DNA from: Microbacterium thalli
Lineage (GTDB): Bacteria > Actinomycetota > Actinomycetes > Actinomycetales > Microbacteriaceae
Direction: 5' to 3'
Assembly: GCF_028737325.1 (NCBI RefSeq)
Contig: NZ_JAQZCH010000001.1
Location: 850,732 to 914,731 of the forward strand
Length of the DNA: 64,000 nt
Shown one piece after another: positions 35,200 through 44,806 of the stretch. A program made the translations under genes and the position numbers. Under the pieces are notes generated by a model. It ran no database searches. It was given only the letters and a program-made list of their open reading frames with translations, and had not been told where the DNA came from. Every line of letters starts with the position of its first letter. Within the stretch, counting starts at the first letter, position 1.

Positions 35200-35960
35200 C
35201 GCGTCACCGCCACGGTGGACGCCACGGTGCTCGCTCCGGCGCTGGCCGCACCGGTGGTCTGCGGGCCGTCGACGATCCGCCCGTCGCGCATCCGCAGCAC
35301 GCGGTCGCACCGCCGGGCGACCTCGGCGTCGTGCGTGACGACCACGAGGCTGCGTCCCTGGCCCGTCGTCGCGTGGAGGAGGGCGTCGAGCACCTCGGAC
35401 GACGTCGTCGAATCCAGCGCGCCGGTCGGCTCGTCGGCGAACACGACCGGCGCGCCCGTGACCTGCGCGCGGGCGATCGCGACCCGCTGGGCCTGGCCGC
35501 CCGACAGCTCGCCGATCCGCCGATTCTCCATGCCCGACAGTCCGAGTGCGCCGAGCCAGGCGGCCGCGTGCGCCTCGGCCGCGGCCCGCGCCGTACCCAC
35601 GAGCAGCAGCGGCAGGGCGGCGTTCTCGACGGCGGTCAGCTCGGGCAGCAGCAGGTGGTCCTGGAATACGAAGCCGAGGCGACGGCGGCGAACGGCCGAG
35701 CGCGCCGCATCCGGCATCCCCACCAACTCCTCGGGGCCGCTGCCCGGAACCGTCAGGCGCACCGAGCCCGCGTCGGGCGAGATGATCGCGGCGAGGCAGT
35801 GCAGCAGGGTCGTCTTGCCCGACCCCGAGGCGCCCATGATGGCGACGGCCTCGCCCGCCGCGACGGTGAGGTCGACGCGGTCGAGGGCCGTCAGCGATCC
35901 GTAGCGCTTCACGAGCCCGTGGGCCTCGAGGACAGGAGCGGAAGAAAGCGGAGTGGTCAT
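35196..35960 (-). CDS. ABC transporter ATP-binding protein (LolD/MacB type)
   Basis: 254 aa. Walker A GASGSGKTTL, Q-loop FVFQDHLLL, signature LSGGQAQRVAIARA, Walker B VVFADEPTGALD and H-loop VVVTHD are intact. The ATG at 35960 is preferred; a GTG three codons earlier is possible. Partner of the downstream FtsX-like permease. Confidence 0.92.
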   Translation of the reverse strand: MTTPLSSAPVLEAHGLVKRYGSLTALDRVDLTVAAGEAVAIMGASGSGKTTLLHCLAAIISPDAGSVRLTVPGSGPEELVGMPDAARSAVRRRRLGFVFQDHLLLPELTAVENAALPLLLVGTARAAAEAHAAAWLGALGLSGMENRRIGELSGGQAQRVAIARAQVTGAPVVFADEPTGALDSTTSSEVLDALLHATTGQGRSLVVVTHDAEVARRCDRVLRMRDGRIVDGPQTTGAASAGASTVASTVAVTR

Positions 35961-36085
35961 GTCATCCACTCTTCTCGGGACGGGTGCCGGTGTCGTCCGC
36001 CGCCGGGTGTAGCGGCATCCGTCGTCCGGACGATTCCGGGGCGTCCTGTGGTGCCGGTGCGGGGCCGCGGCGCGCCCGCCGGTCC

Positions 36086-36091
36086 TAGGCT
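36086..36091 (+). promoter_or_regulatory. leaderless-type -10 element (TAGGCT)
   Basis: TAGGCT ends exactly 6 nt before the ATG at 36098; no Shine-Dalgarno. Confidence 0.6.
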
Positions 36092-36097
36092 GGAGCC

Positions 36098-37147
36098 ATG
36101 CACGGCGAATACAAGGTGCCCGGTGGGAAACTGGTCGTCGTCGACCTCGAGGTGCGGGACGGCCGGATCGCCGACTTCCACCTGGCGGGCGACTTCTTCC
36201 TCGAGCCGGATGACGCGCTCGCCGACATCGACGCGGCCGTCACCGGGCTGCCGGAGGAGTCGGATGTCGCGGCGATTGCCGCCGCCGTCCGCTCGGCCCT
36301 CCCCGAGGGGGCGCAACTGCTGGGCTTCACGCCCGAGTCCGTCGGCACCGCCGTCCGCCGCGCCATGATCACGGCGCCGGGCTGGCGTGAGTTCGACTGG
36401 GAGGTCGTGCACGACCGGGCCGTGTCGCCGGGCATGAACCTCGCGCTCGACGAGGTGCTCACCACTCGGGTCGGCGACGGTCGACGCAACCCGACCCTGC
36501 GCATCTGGGAGTGGAACGAATCGGCCGTCGTGATCGGATCGTTCCAGTCATACCGCAACGAGGTCGACCCCGACGGTGCCGCGAAACACGGTTTCGATGT
36601 CGTCCGACGCATCTCGGGCGGCGGCGCGATGCTCATGGCCGCGAACTCGATCGTGACGTATTCGCTGTACGTACCGGCATCCCTTGTCGCGGGCCTCACT
36701 TTCGCCGACTCGTACGCCTTCCTCGACGACTGGGTGCTCGAGGCGCTGCGTTCGCTCGGCATCGACGCGACCTACCAGCCGCTCAACGACATCGCCTCGC
36801 CCTCGGGCAAGATCGGCGGCGCAGCACAGAAGCGTCTCGCCAACGGCGGGGTGCTCCACCACGCCACCCTGTCGTACGACATGGACGGTCAGGTCCTCAC
36901 CGAGGTGCTGCGCATCGGCCGCGAGAAGCTCAGCGACAAGGGCACCGTCTCGGCCGCCAAGCGCGTCGACCCGCTGCGGAGCCAGACGGGTCTGCCGCGC
37001 GACGCGATCATCGAGCGATTCATCGAGGTGTTCTCGAAGCGCTACGGCGCCGTGCCCGGAGCGATCTCCGACGAGGAGTACGCCGAGGCCGAGGCCCTCG
37101 TCGAGTCGAAGTTCGCGACGGACGCCTGGCTCAAGCGCGTTCCCTGA
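36098..37147 (+). CDS. lplA: lipoate-protein ligase, swapped domain order
   Basis: 349 aa. Residues about 1-90 (EYKVPGGKLVVVDLEV, DFFLEPDDAL) match the small accessory domain normally found at the C-terminus of LplA. The ligase core follows from about 105: NLALDEVL, ESAVVIGSFQSYRNEV, RRISGGGAM and catalytic-type Lys in PSGKIGGAAQKR. The usual HD after the GGG motif is replaced (LMAANSIVTYS). It should attach lipoate or octanoate to E2/GcvH proteins; the altered motif means substrate is not certain. Single gene behind a leaderless promoter; ends 12 bp from the convergent hydrolase. Confidence 0.85.
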   Translation: MHGEYKVPGGKLVVVDLEVRDGRIADFHLAGDFFLEPDDALADIDAAVTGLPEESDVAAIAAAVRSALPEGAQLLGFTPESVGTAVRRAMITAPGWREFDWEVVHDRAVSPGMNLALDEVLTTRVGDGRRNPTLRIWEWNESAVVIGSFQSYRNEVDPDGAAKHGFDVVRRISGGGAMLMAANSIVTYSLYVPASLVAGLTFADSYAFLDDWVLEALRSLGIDATYQPLNDIASPSGKIGGAAQKRLANGGVLHHATLSYDMDGQVLTEVLRIGREKLSDKGTVSAAKRVDPLRSQTGLPRDAIIERFIEVFSKRYGAVPGAISDEEYAEAEALVESKFATDAWLKRVP

Positions 37148-37159
37148 GCCGCCCGGCCG

Positions 37160-38206
37160 TCAGCGGCGGCGCGCCGCCGTGGCCGAGGCCTCGCGCATCG
37201 TCGTCTCCTTCCCCAGAAGCTCGCGCACCTGGTCGACGATGATGTCGGGCTGCTCCGCCGGCACCAGGTGCCCGCTCCGCTCCGCGACGACGAGTCGGCT
37301 GTCGGTCGACAGCGTGAGCATGCGGCGCTGCCCGTCCTGCCAGATGCGTTCGAGCTGCTGGCCGGTCGCGTCGTCGATGCCGGCGGCGGCGTAGTCCTGC
37401 GGCAGACCCCGCGCGATGATGCGCACCGGCAGCGCTCCCAGGTCCTGACCTCGGAGCGCCTCCTCGGTCGGGCCGATGAGGTCGGCCTCCTCCCGCTGGG
37501 TGGCGAAGTAGGTGGGCGACGCGGTGACGTCGAGGAACTCGCGTCGCTGACCTGCGGGGACCAGGCCGTCCAAGAGCACGCTCTGCCCGAGCCGCAGCAC
37601 GCCGGTCGCCTTGAGTATCGTCGGGATCCAGGTCGGCAGGGCCGCCGTTCCCGCGCCGCCCGGAACCAGGTCGGCTGTGCGGCGGGCGTCGTCCTCCGGG
37701 CGGGCGTCGACCAGCACGAGTCCCGCGACATCGTCGGGGTGCTGCCGGGCGAACTCGCGCGCGTAGAGCCCGCCGAGGCTGTGTCCGACGAGGATGTAGG
37801 GCTTCGGCGCCCCGGTCTTCTCGAGCGCGGTATGCAGCTCCGCGACGATGGCGTCGGCCGTACGCGGAGTACCGGCCGGCTCGCTCCAGGCGGTGCCCGC
37901 TCGGTCGTACCGGATGACGGTGGTGTCGTCCGCGAGCGCTGCGGCAACAGCTTCCCACCCGGAGGCGACCTCGCCGCTGCCGGCCTCGAGCACGACGGTG
38001 GGCCCGCCCTCGCCTGCGCGGACGACGTGCAGGCCATGACCGCCCACGTCGACGAGCTCGCCCGGCATCGGGTGCGCTGCACGCCCCGCCATGGCCTGCG
38101 AATGCTCGATCGTGGCCGATGCGCCGAGGACGACGACGACGAGAACGAGCAGCGTCGTCAGGAGTCGACGCCGCCGACGTCGTTTTGTTAGTACGGGTGT
38201 AGTCAC
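37160..38206 (-). CDS. membrane-anchored alpha/beta hydrolase
   Basis: About 348 aa. A poly-Arg stretch (TKRRRRRRLL) followed by one hydrophobic helix (about 15-32) anchors an extracytoplasmic hydrolase: LEAGSGEVASGW, RYDRAGTAWSEP, nucleophile elbow LVGHSLGGLYARE, Asp near DARPEDDA and a late His in ERSGHLVPAEQP. The GTG at 38206 follows a TACCGT hexamer by 8 nt, matching the leaderless pattern; a GTG at 38224 would add six residues. Substrate unknown. Confidence 0.82.
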   Translation of the reverse strand: MTTPVLTKRRRRRRLLTTLLVLVVVVLGASATIEHSQAMAGRAAHPMPGELVDVGGHGLHVVRAGEGGPTVVLEAGSGEVASGWEAVAAALADDTTVIRYDRAGTAWSEPAGTPRTADAIVAELHTALEKTGAPKPYILVGHSLGGLYAREFARQHPDDVAGLVLVDARPEDDARRTADLVPGGAGTAALPTWIPTILKATGVLRLGQSVLLDGLVPAGQRREFLDVTASPTYFATQREEADLIGPTEEALRGQDLGALPVRIIARGLPQDYAAAGIDDATGQQLERIWQDGQRRMLTLSTDSRLVVAERSGHLVPAEQPDIIVDQVRELLGKETTMREASATAARRR

Positions 38207-38214
38207 AAAATGAG

Positions 38215-38220
38215 ACGGTA
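38215..38220 (-). promoter_or_regulatory. leaderless-type -10 element (TACCGT)
   Basis: Reads TACCGT on the minus strand, 8 nt before the GTG at 38206 and within a locally AT-rich patch; no Shine-Dalgarno precedes that GTG. Confidence 0.4.
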
Positions 38221-38260
38221 ACACGGCGGCGCCCGCCCGCGGCGCCGGAGAGCTGCGGGC

Positions 38261-38581
38261 CTACGCGATGCGGCGAACCTGGACCGTGATGCGGTCGGCG
38301 CCCGGATGCTGAACGCGCAGCGTGTCGGCGACGGCACGCGCGACATCCGGCGTGCGAGCCGTGACGCTGACGGTGACGGCCGCGGCGGCGGTCATCCCGT
38401 CGGCATCCGTCGAGACGAACACACCGTCCACCGGGGGCACGGTGTCGATGCGCAGAGCGCTGCTCGCGGCGCCGAGGGCTCGGGTCAGCGGCGGGCGGGG
38501 GTCGTGCACGGCGCGGACGCCGGGGATCTCAGCGAGGGGACGCGGGGCGGTCGGTTCGGCGACGGGCTCGGGCGCGATCAT
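38261..38581 (-). CDS. small Asp23-like protein downstream of the ECF sigma operon
   Basis: 106 aa. A Pro/Ala-rich N-terminus, then alternating beta/alpha pattern (AAAVTVSVTARTPDVARAVADTLR, shortened to its core VSVTARTPDVARAV, and DRITVQVRRIA) that resembles half of an Asp23/Gls24 domain. Similarity is by pattern only. It overlaps the preceding gene (ATGA) and is the third gene of the sigma operon. Confidence 0.65.
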   Translation of the reverse strand: MIAPEPVAEPTAPRPLAEIPGVRAVHDPRPPLTRALGAASSALRIDTVPPVDGVFVSTDADGMTAAAAVTVSVTARTPDVARAVADTLRVQHPGADRITVQVRRIA

Positions 38582-39165
38582 GCGGTGTCCTTGGGCGGGA
38601 AGGGACGGTGGAGATCTTCGACGGTGACGTCGACGGCGGTCACGTTGAGCTCGGTGTGCTGTGCGAGCGCCTCCGAGACGGCGCGGCGCACGGCGCCGGC
38701 GGCCGCGGGCAGCGACTCGCCCCACGCGACCGAGGCGGTGATGTCGATCTCGATGGGGGCATAGGGGACTTCGACGTCGCCGACGATTCTCGAGTGGCCG
38801 ATGTAGACGCCCTCGATGGCGTCGCCGCTCGCGCGGATCAGCGCCTGCACTGCGCCCTCGGTCACCGACATCGACACGCGCGGGTCTGGGTGCGACAGGG
38901 GGATCGACCGGCCGGCGCGCAGTTCGGCGCGCACCGCGGTCATGACGCCGTGGAACCAGTTCTCGGCCGGTTCGGGCAGCTCGGCGGCGTCGGCGGCGAT
39001 GAGCTCGCGCGAGAGGCGCCCGGCCCGCGACAGCGCGTCGAGGGCGTTGAGGCATTCCGGACAGGTCTCGATCTCAGGATCGCGCGGCGAGCGTCCGCTC
39101 TCGAGATAGTCGCTGATCTCGTCGATCGTCTTGCCGCAGTCGAGCACCACCGGGTCCGCAGACAT
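38578..39165 (-). CDS. Asp23/Gls24-like protein with N-terminal Cys motif (candidate anti-sigma factor)
   Basis: 195 aa. Residues about 8-45 carry Cys at about 10 plus CPEC (ETCPECLNALDALSRAGR), reminiscent of the zinc-binding anti-sigma (ZAS) fold. The rest (about 85-195: SVTEGAVQALIRASGDAIEGV, YAPIEIDITASVAWG, VTAVDVTVEDLH) has the Asp23/Gls24 pattern. No membrane segment. The ATG overlaps the stop of the ECF sigma gene (ATGA), the usual position of an anti-sigma factor. A role in holding the sigma factor and sensing envelope state is inferred. Confidence 0.7.
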   Translation of the reverse strand: MSADPVVLDCGKTIDEISDYLESGRSPRDPEIETCPECLNALDALSRAGRLSRELIAADAAELPEPAENWFHGVMTAVRAELRAGRSIPLSHPDPRVSMSVTEGAVQALIRASGDAIEGVYIGHSRIVGDVEVPYAPIEIDITASVAWGESLPAAAGAVRRAVSEALAQHTELNVTAVDVTVEDLHRPFPPKDTA

Positions 39166-39734
39166 CAGCGCCACCCCGCCATCTGGATCGTGATGCTCGC
39201 GCGAGCGCGGGAGAGGTTTCCGCGGACGGTGCTGACAGGGAGCTTCATCTCTTCTGCGATCTCTGTATAGCTGAGTGACCCGACTTCTCGGAGCAGCCAG
39301 CAGCGGCGTTGGGCTTCCGGCAGCGCATCGAGTGCAAGGGAGAGCGCTTGCAGCTGTGCGTTGCGGATCGCGGCCGCCTCAGGAAGGAGACTCGGATCCG
39401 CGGCTCTGTCGAACCCGTCCAGTGTGTCATGCGCGGGTTTTTTTCTCAGGTGCGCGTACGCCTCGCGGCTCGCCACCCGCATGAGCCACGCCTTCACCGC
39501 GTTCGGATCGTTCAGGGTCGACAGCTGGCGCCAAGCAGTGAGGAATGCCTCCTGTACGACGTCGTCCGTCTCGGACAGGGTGCCGACGATGCGGTAGACG
39601 AACGCCCGCACGATCCTCGTGTGCCGATGCAGCAGGGCCTCGAACGCCTCGACGTCACCGTCGGCCGCACGGGCAGCGAGGATGCCGTCGGGCGCCGCGC
39701 GCAGGTCGCCGTCGGCCACGTCGTGCTCCCGCAT
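39165..39734 (-). CDS. ECF-type RNA polymerase sigma factor
   Basis: 189 aa sigma-70 family ECF factor. Region 2 (FVYRIVGTLSETDDVVQEAFLTAW) and region 4 (LPEAQRRCWLLREVGSLSYTEI, VSTVRGNLSRARASI) are clear, joined by a short linker with no extra domain. It is divergent from the Asp23 operon, 139 bp apart, so that operon is its most likely target. I could not pick a convincing ECF promoter in the gap. Confidence 0.88.
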   Translation of the reverse strand: MREHDVADGDLRAAPDGILAARAADGDVEAFEALLHRHTRIVRAFVYRIVGTLSETDDVVQEAFLTAWRQLSTLNDPNAVKAWLMRVASREAYAHLRKKPAHDTLDGFDRAADPSLLPEAAAIRNAQLQALSLALDALPEAQRRCWLLREVGSLSYTEIAEEMKLPVSTVRGNLSRARASITIQMAGWR

Positions 39735-39873
39735 CGTCCCCCCAAGACTCGCTCGGAACTTTTTTGTGACGAATCCGAACCGTTCGCCCTCTCATCTGTA
39801 GAGCGAACGTAACGCTCACCGAATGACGAGCCGAGAGCTTGCATCGGACAACGCAGACAGATAAGGAAACGTC

Positions 39874-40377
39874 ATGGCTGAGGACCAGAAGAACACCGCC
39901 CCCGCTGTCGAGACCCCGAAGTCGCCGGCCGCGGCGCCGCAGGCTTCGCGCGTGGACCGCACGTTCTCGTCGTCGCGCGTCCCGACCGACACGGATGCCG
40001 CGGGCAAGACCACCATCGCCGACGGTGTCGTGGCCAAGGTCGCCGGCATCGCCGCCCGCGAGGTCGCCGGTGTCTACGCGCTCGGCGGCGGCGGAGCCCG
40101 CGCCTTCGGCGCGATCCGCGACGCCGTCAACGCCACCGACCTGTCGCAGGGCGTCAAGGTCGAGGTCGGCGAGACGCAGGCCGCCGCCGACCTGACGATC
40201 GTCGTCGAGTACCCGGCGCCGATCCAGGAGGTCGCCGACAACGTGCGCGCCGCCGTCGCCGGTGCCATCAGCCGTCTGGTCGGCCTCGAGGTCGTCGAGG
40301 TCAACGTCGAGGTCAACGACGTCCACATCGCCGGCGCTGACGACGACGACACGCAGTCCGAGTCGCGCGTCGCATGA
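39874..40377 (+). CDS. Asp23/Gls24 family envelope-stress protein
   Basis: 167 aa. A 45-residue Pro/Ser/Thr-rich N-terminus precedes a full Asp23/Gls24 domain: TTIADGVVAKVAGIAAREVAG, LSQGVKVEVGETQAAADLTI, IQEVADNVRAAVAGAISRL, VEVNVEVNDVHI. In Gram-positives these proteins coat the inner membrane through AmaP and respond to envelope stress. AAGGAAA precedes the ATG. First gene of a five-gene run with 4-nt overlaps. Confidence 0.9.
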   Translation: MAEDQKNTAPAVETPKSPAAAPQASRVDRTFSSSRVPTDTDAAGKTTIADGVVAKVAGIAAREVAGVYALGGGGARAFGAIRDAVNATDLSQGVKVEVGETQAAADLTIVVEYPAPIQEVADNVRAAVAGAISRLVGLEVVEVNVEVNDVHIAGADDDDTQSESRVA

Positions 40378-40565
40378 ACGCCACCGTCTCGGGTGCGCTG
40401 ATCGGTGCCATCCTCGCCGCCGCCGCCCTGCTGTTCGGCTTCTGGGGATTCCTCCTCGTGGCCCTCTTCATGGCCACCGGCGCGGCGGTGGGTCGCATCG
40501 CGTCCGGCAAGCTCGACGTGCGCGGGCTGGCCGACGTGCTGACAGGTCGGCGCACCTCGTCATGA
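40374..40565 (+). CDS. DUF2273-like small membrane protein
   Basis: 63 aa, a single hairpin of hydrophobic helices (about 5-38) followed by a short basic tail; size, position and sequence fit the DUF2273 proteins found next to Asp23. Overlaps both neighbours by 4 nt. Confidence 0.75.
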   Translation: MNATVSGALIGAILAAAALLFGFWGFLLVALFMATGAAVGRIASGKLDVRGLADVLTGRRTSS

Positions 40566-40957
40566 CCGTCGCAGAGGCCGTCCGTTCCGGTGGCGGCGTC
40601 ACCGCCGCCGCCGGCGGGACGCCCGGAGTCCCCGGGCGGGTCGATGTGCGTGAGCGCGTGGTGCGGAAGGTCTCGGAACAGATCGCATCCCGGGTCATCG
40701 GAGTCGGCGTGGCGCGCGTGTCGGTCACGGCATCCGATTACCGGGATGGGGTGGCCGTCCGCATCCAGGCGCCGCTGCCCGTCCCGACGCTCGACGACAC
40801 CGACGCGGTGCGAGCCGCCGGCGCCGTCGTCGACACCGTTCGCGAGGTGCAGCGCCGGGTACAGGAGGAGCTCAGCGGTGTGCTGGGCAAGCCGGTCACC
40901 CGCGTCGACATCACCGTGAACGGTGCCACCACCCCCGTGAAGAGGAGAGTCCGATGA
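40562..40957 (+). CDS. second Asp23/Gls24-like protein
   Basis: 131 aa. After a Gly/Ala-rich start come VRERVVRKVSEQIASRVIGV, AVRIQAPLPV and VVDTVREVQRRVQEELSGV, VTRVDITVNGA, the strand-helix pattern of Asp23 domains. No membrane segment. ATGA overlap with the DUF2273-like gene; ATGA overlap again with the next. Confidence 0.78.
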   Translation: MTVAEAVRSGGGVTAAAGGTPGVPGRVDVRERVVRKVSEQIASRVIGVGVARVSVTASDYRDGVAVRIQAPLPVPTLDDTDAVRAAGAVVDTVREVQRRVQEELSGVLGKPVTRVDITVNGATTPVKRRVR

Positions 40958-41538
40958 GCAGTCCCGTGCTGCGCCGCGTCGTGCGGCGCGAGACGCACTC
41001 GCCGCGCACCGTCGCGATGATCGTCGCCGTCGTCCTCGTGATCCTCGCGCTCGTATACGTCGGCGTCGAGATCGTGCTGAGCCTCGCCGCCCAGCCGGCG
41101 CTGCTGCTCGGGCCCGCCGCCGCCCTCGGGGCGATCGCGGGTCTGCCGACACAAATGCCCGCGGGTGCGAGCATCGCGATCGGCGCCGTCATCGCGGTGC
41201 TCGGGCTGATCCTGGTCGTGCTGGCGATCGCTCCCGGGCGGTTGTCGAAGCACCAGCTCGTCGTGGGAGAGAACGCCGTCGTCGCCGACAACGGCGTGAT
41301 CGCCTCGGCGATCGCGCAGCGGGTGACCGACGACACGGGTCTGCCGCGCGACCAGGTGCGCGTGGGCGTCGGCCATCGTTCGGTCGACGTCACTCTCACG
41401 CCCGCGGTCGGAGTCCCCGTCGACGAGGGGAGTGTCCGCAGGGTGGCCGACGCGGAGCTCTCGTCGTACCGGCTCGCCTCGAAGCTGCGCACGGCCGTGC
41501 GCATCGACCGGCCCCGTGACCAGGAGGAGAACGCATGA
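40954..41538 (+). CDS. membrane protein of the Asp23 cluster (DUF6286-like)
   Basis: 194 aa with two hydrophobic helices (about 20-45 and 68-92) and a cytoplasmic C-terminal domain (GENAVVADNGVIASAIAQRV, VGVGHRSVDVTLTPAVG) that again looks like an Asp23-type fold. Possibly an anchor for the soluble Asp23 proteins. Family label is tentative. Confidence 0.65.
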   Translation: MSSPVLRRVVRRETHSPRTVAMIVAVVLVILALVYVGVEIVLSLAAQPALLLGPAAALGAIAGLPTQMPAGASIAIGAVIAVLGLILVVLAIAPGRLSKHQLVVGENAVVADNGVIASAIAQRVTDDTGLPRDQVRVGVGHRSVDVTLTPAVGVPVDEGSVRRVADAELSSYRLASKLRTAVRIDRPRDQEENA

Positions 41539-42149
41539 ACAACACCAACCGTGCCGTCAACCGCACGGTCCTCCTGCTCCTCGGCCTCGTGCTGATCGTC
41601 GTCGGCGGCGGGATCGTCGCCGGTGCCGTCTGGCCCGCGGCCGCCGACGCCTGGACCTCGGTGGGGACCGGAGTCGAGGACTGGACGAAGCAGGCGTGGG
41701 ACGCGACTGCGATCGCGGGGACGAACCTCGCGTGGCTGGCCATCGGGCTGCTCGCCGCTCTGGCGCTGCTCGTCGTGCTGCTGATCGTGCTCATCGTGCG
41801 CAGCATCCACGGCCGGCGCCGGACGGCGCTGCGGGCGACGGGAGCTGAAAGCGACCTGGGCCGCATCACGATCACGGAGGGGTTCGCCGCCGACGCGCTG
41901 AAGAACGCGCTCGCCGATCGCGACGAGATCCTGACCGCCCGCGTCACCGCCAACGACATCAAGCGCGAACCCGTGCTGCACGTCAGCGTCACGCCCCGGC
42001 AGAACACCTCGCCGCTGCACGTGGCCGAGACCGTCGGCCGACTCGTCGACAACCTCGGCATCCTCACCGGCCAGCAGCTGGTGGCGTACATCTCCATCCA
42101 CACCGGCCTGCGGGCGAAGCTGGCGCAGGACCAGCGACGCCTGTCCTGA
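41535..42149 (+). CDS. AmaP-like alkaline-shock membrane anchor
   Basis: 204 aa. Two membrane helices (about 11-34 and 62-88) with an extracytoplasmic loop between, then a cytoplasmic domain (RITITEGFAADALKNAL, PVLHVSVTPRQNTSPL). This is the architecture of AmaP, which tethers Asp23 to the membrane. Last coupled gene of the run; a CsbD gene follows after 55 bp. Confidence 0.7.
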   Translation: MNNTNRAVNRTVLLLLGLVLIVVGGGIVAGAVWPAAADAWTSVGTGVEDWTKQAWDATAIAGTNLAWLAIGLLAALALLVVLLIVLIVRSIHGRRRTALRATGAESDLGRITITEGFAADALKNALADRDEILTARVTANDIKREPVLHVSVTPRQNTSPLHVAETVGRLVDNLGILTGQQLVAYISIHTGLRAKLAQDQRRLS

Positions 42150-42204
42150 ACGAACACCTCCCCGCCCCATCCCGGGGCACACCTCTGAGAGAAAGGAGCC
42201 CGAC

Positions 42205-42375
42205 ATGGGCCTCGACGACAAGATCAAGAACGCCGCACAGGACATCGCCGGCAAGGCGAAGGAAGCCATCGGCAACGCGACCGACAACGACAAGCTCGCC
42301 GCAGAGGGCCGGGCCGATCAGGTCAAGGCCGACGCGAAGAAGACGGGCGAAGACGTCAAGGACGCCTTCAAGTAA
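42205..42375 (+). CDS. CsbD-family stress protein
   Basis: 56 aa, Lys/Ala-rich helical protein: GLDDKIKNAAQDIAGKAKEA and KKTGEDVKDAFK are diagnostic of CsbD-like general stress proteins. AAAGGAG lies seven bases before the ATG. Its position after the Asp23 genes suggests shared stress control; a strong terminator follows. Confidence 0.88.
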   Translation: MGLDDKIKNAAQDIAGKAKEAIGNATDNDKLAAEGRADQVKADAKKTGEDVKDAFK

Positions 42376-42395
42376 GCCTTCGGACCGACGCACGA

Positions 42396-42422
42396 GGGGG
42401 GATGCCGCGACGGCATCCCCCC
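42396..42422. terminator. strong bidirectional terminator
   Basis: A perfect 12-bp stem (GGGGGGATGCCG with CGGCATCCCCCC) around a CGA loop, followed by TCTTCT. It separates csbD from the convergent galK. Confidence 0.85.
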
Positions 42423-42452
42423 TCTTCTCGTGCGCCGACCGGCGAGTCGGAG

Positions 42453-43639
<1,187 letters not shown>

Positions 43640-43643
<4 letters not shown>

Positions 43644-44806
43644 AGGGTCACTCCTTCTACGGCCTCGCGGATGCGTGCGGCCGCGGTCTCGGGCGGGATG
43701 TCGCCGATCCAGGCGCCCATGGCGGCCTCGGACCCGGCGAGGAACTTCAGCTTGTCGGCGGCGCGGCGGGGGCTCGTGAGCTGCAGGTGCAGGCGGGCCG
43801 AGTCGCGGGCGTGCCGCACCGGTGCCTGGTGCCACGCCGCGATGTAGGGCGTGGGCGTCTCGTACAGCGCGTCGATGCCGCGCAGCAGCCGCAGGTACAG
43901 CGGAGCGAGCTCGTCGCGCTCGGCCTCGTTCGTCTCGGCGAAGTCGGCGACGTGGCGGTGGGGGAGCAGGTGCACCTCGATCGGCCAGCGCGCCGCGAAC
44001 GGCACGAATGCCGTCCAGTGCTCGCCGCGGAGCACGACGCGCGGGCCCGCCTGCTCGAACTCGAGGATTCGCTGGAACAGGTCGGGCGCGGTGCGGTCGA
44101 TCGAATCCAGCAGACGTGTCGTGCGCGGCGTGATGTACGGGTAAGCGTAGATCTGCCCGTGCGGGTGCGGCAGCGTGACGCCGATGGCCTCGCCCCGGTT
44201 CTCGAACGGGAACACCTGCTCGATGCCGGGCAATGCCGAGAGGGCGGCGGTGCGGTCGGCCCACGCCTCGATCACGGTACGGGCGCGCGTCACCGTCTGC
44301 GTGCCGAACGACCCGGCGTGCTCGGGCGAGAAGCAGACGACCTCGGTACGTCCGACGCTGGTGCGCGTACGCCCCAGCCCGAGGTGCGCGAGGTCCTCGA
44401 TGCCCCGCGGAGGATCGGATGCCGCGGGCACGCCGCCGAACGCCTCGGCGAGGGCGGGGCCGAACGACGGCGACTTGTTCTCGAAGACCGCGACGTCGTA
44501 GCGCGACGGGATCTCGGAGGGATTGGTCGGGGTCTGCGGGGCGAGCGGGTCGAGCTCCGCCGGCGGAAGGAAAGCGCGGTTCTGACGAGAGGCCGCGATC
44601 GAGATCCAGTCGCCGGTCAGGACGTCCTGCCGCATCGAGGCGGTCTCGGGACGCGGGTCGAGCGTGCGGGCGTCGATGCCGCGCTCGGGGCCGAGCGTCG
44701 TCTCGGGATCGTCGTAGTAGATGAGCTCGCGGCCGTCGTCGAGCCGGGTCGAGCGCTTGACGACGCCCGCGCCGAGCGGCACGGCGGAGGGGCTGATCAT
44801 GTTCAC
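43640..44806 (-). CDS. galT: galactose-1-phosphate uridylyltransferase
   Basis: 388 aa Leloir-pathway enzyme of the HIT superfamily. The active-site HPHGQ (His 214, nucleophile His 216) and ENRGEAIGVTLPHPH context are clear; zinc-ligand Cys/His pairs of E. coli GalT are not conserved at the N-terminus. The GTG at 44806 lies exactly 6 nt behind the -10, so it is judged the true, leaderless start rather than the ATG at 44800. Confidence 0.93.

Noticed and set aside
39735..39873. Possible ECF promoter (GGAACT with CGTT) in the sigma/Asp23 gap
   Set aside because: Spacing of about 20 bp is too long for a typical ECF promoter and the reverse strand offers no better match, so it is not annotated.
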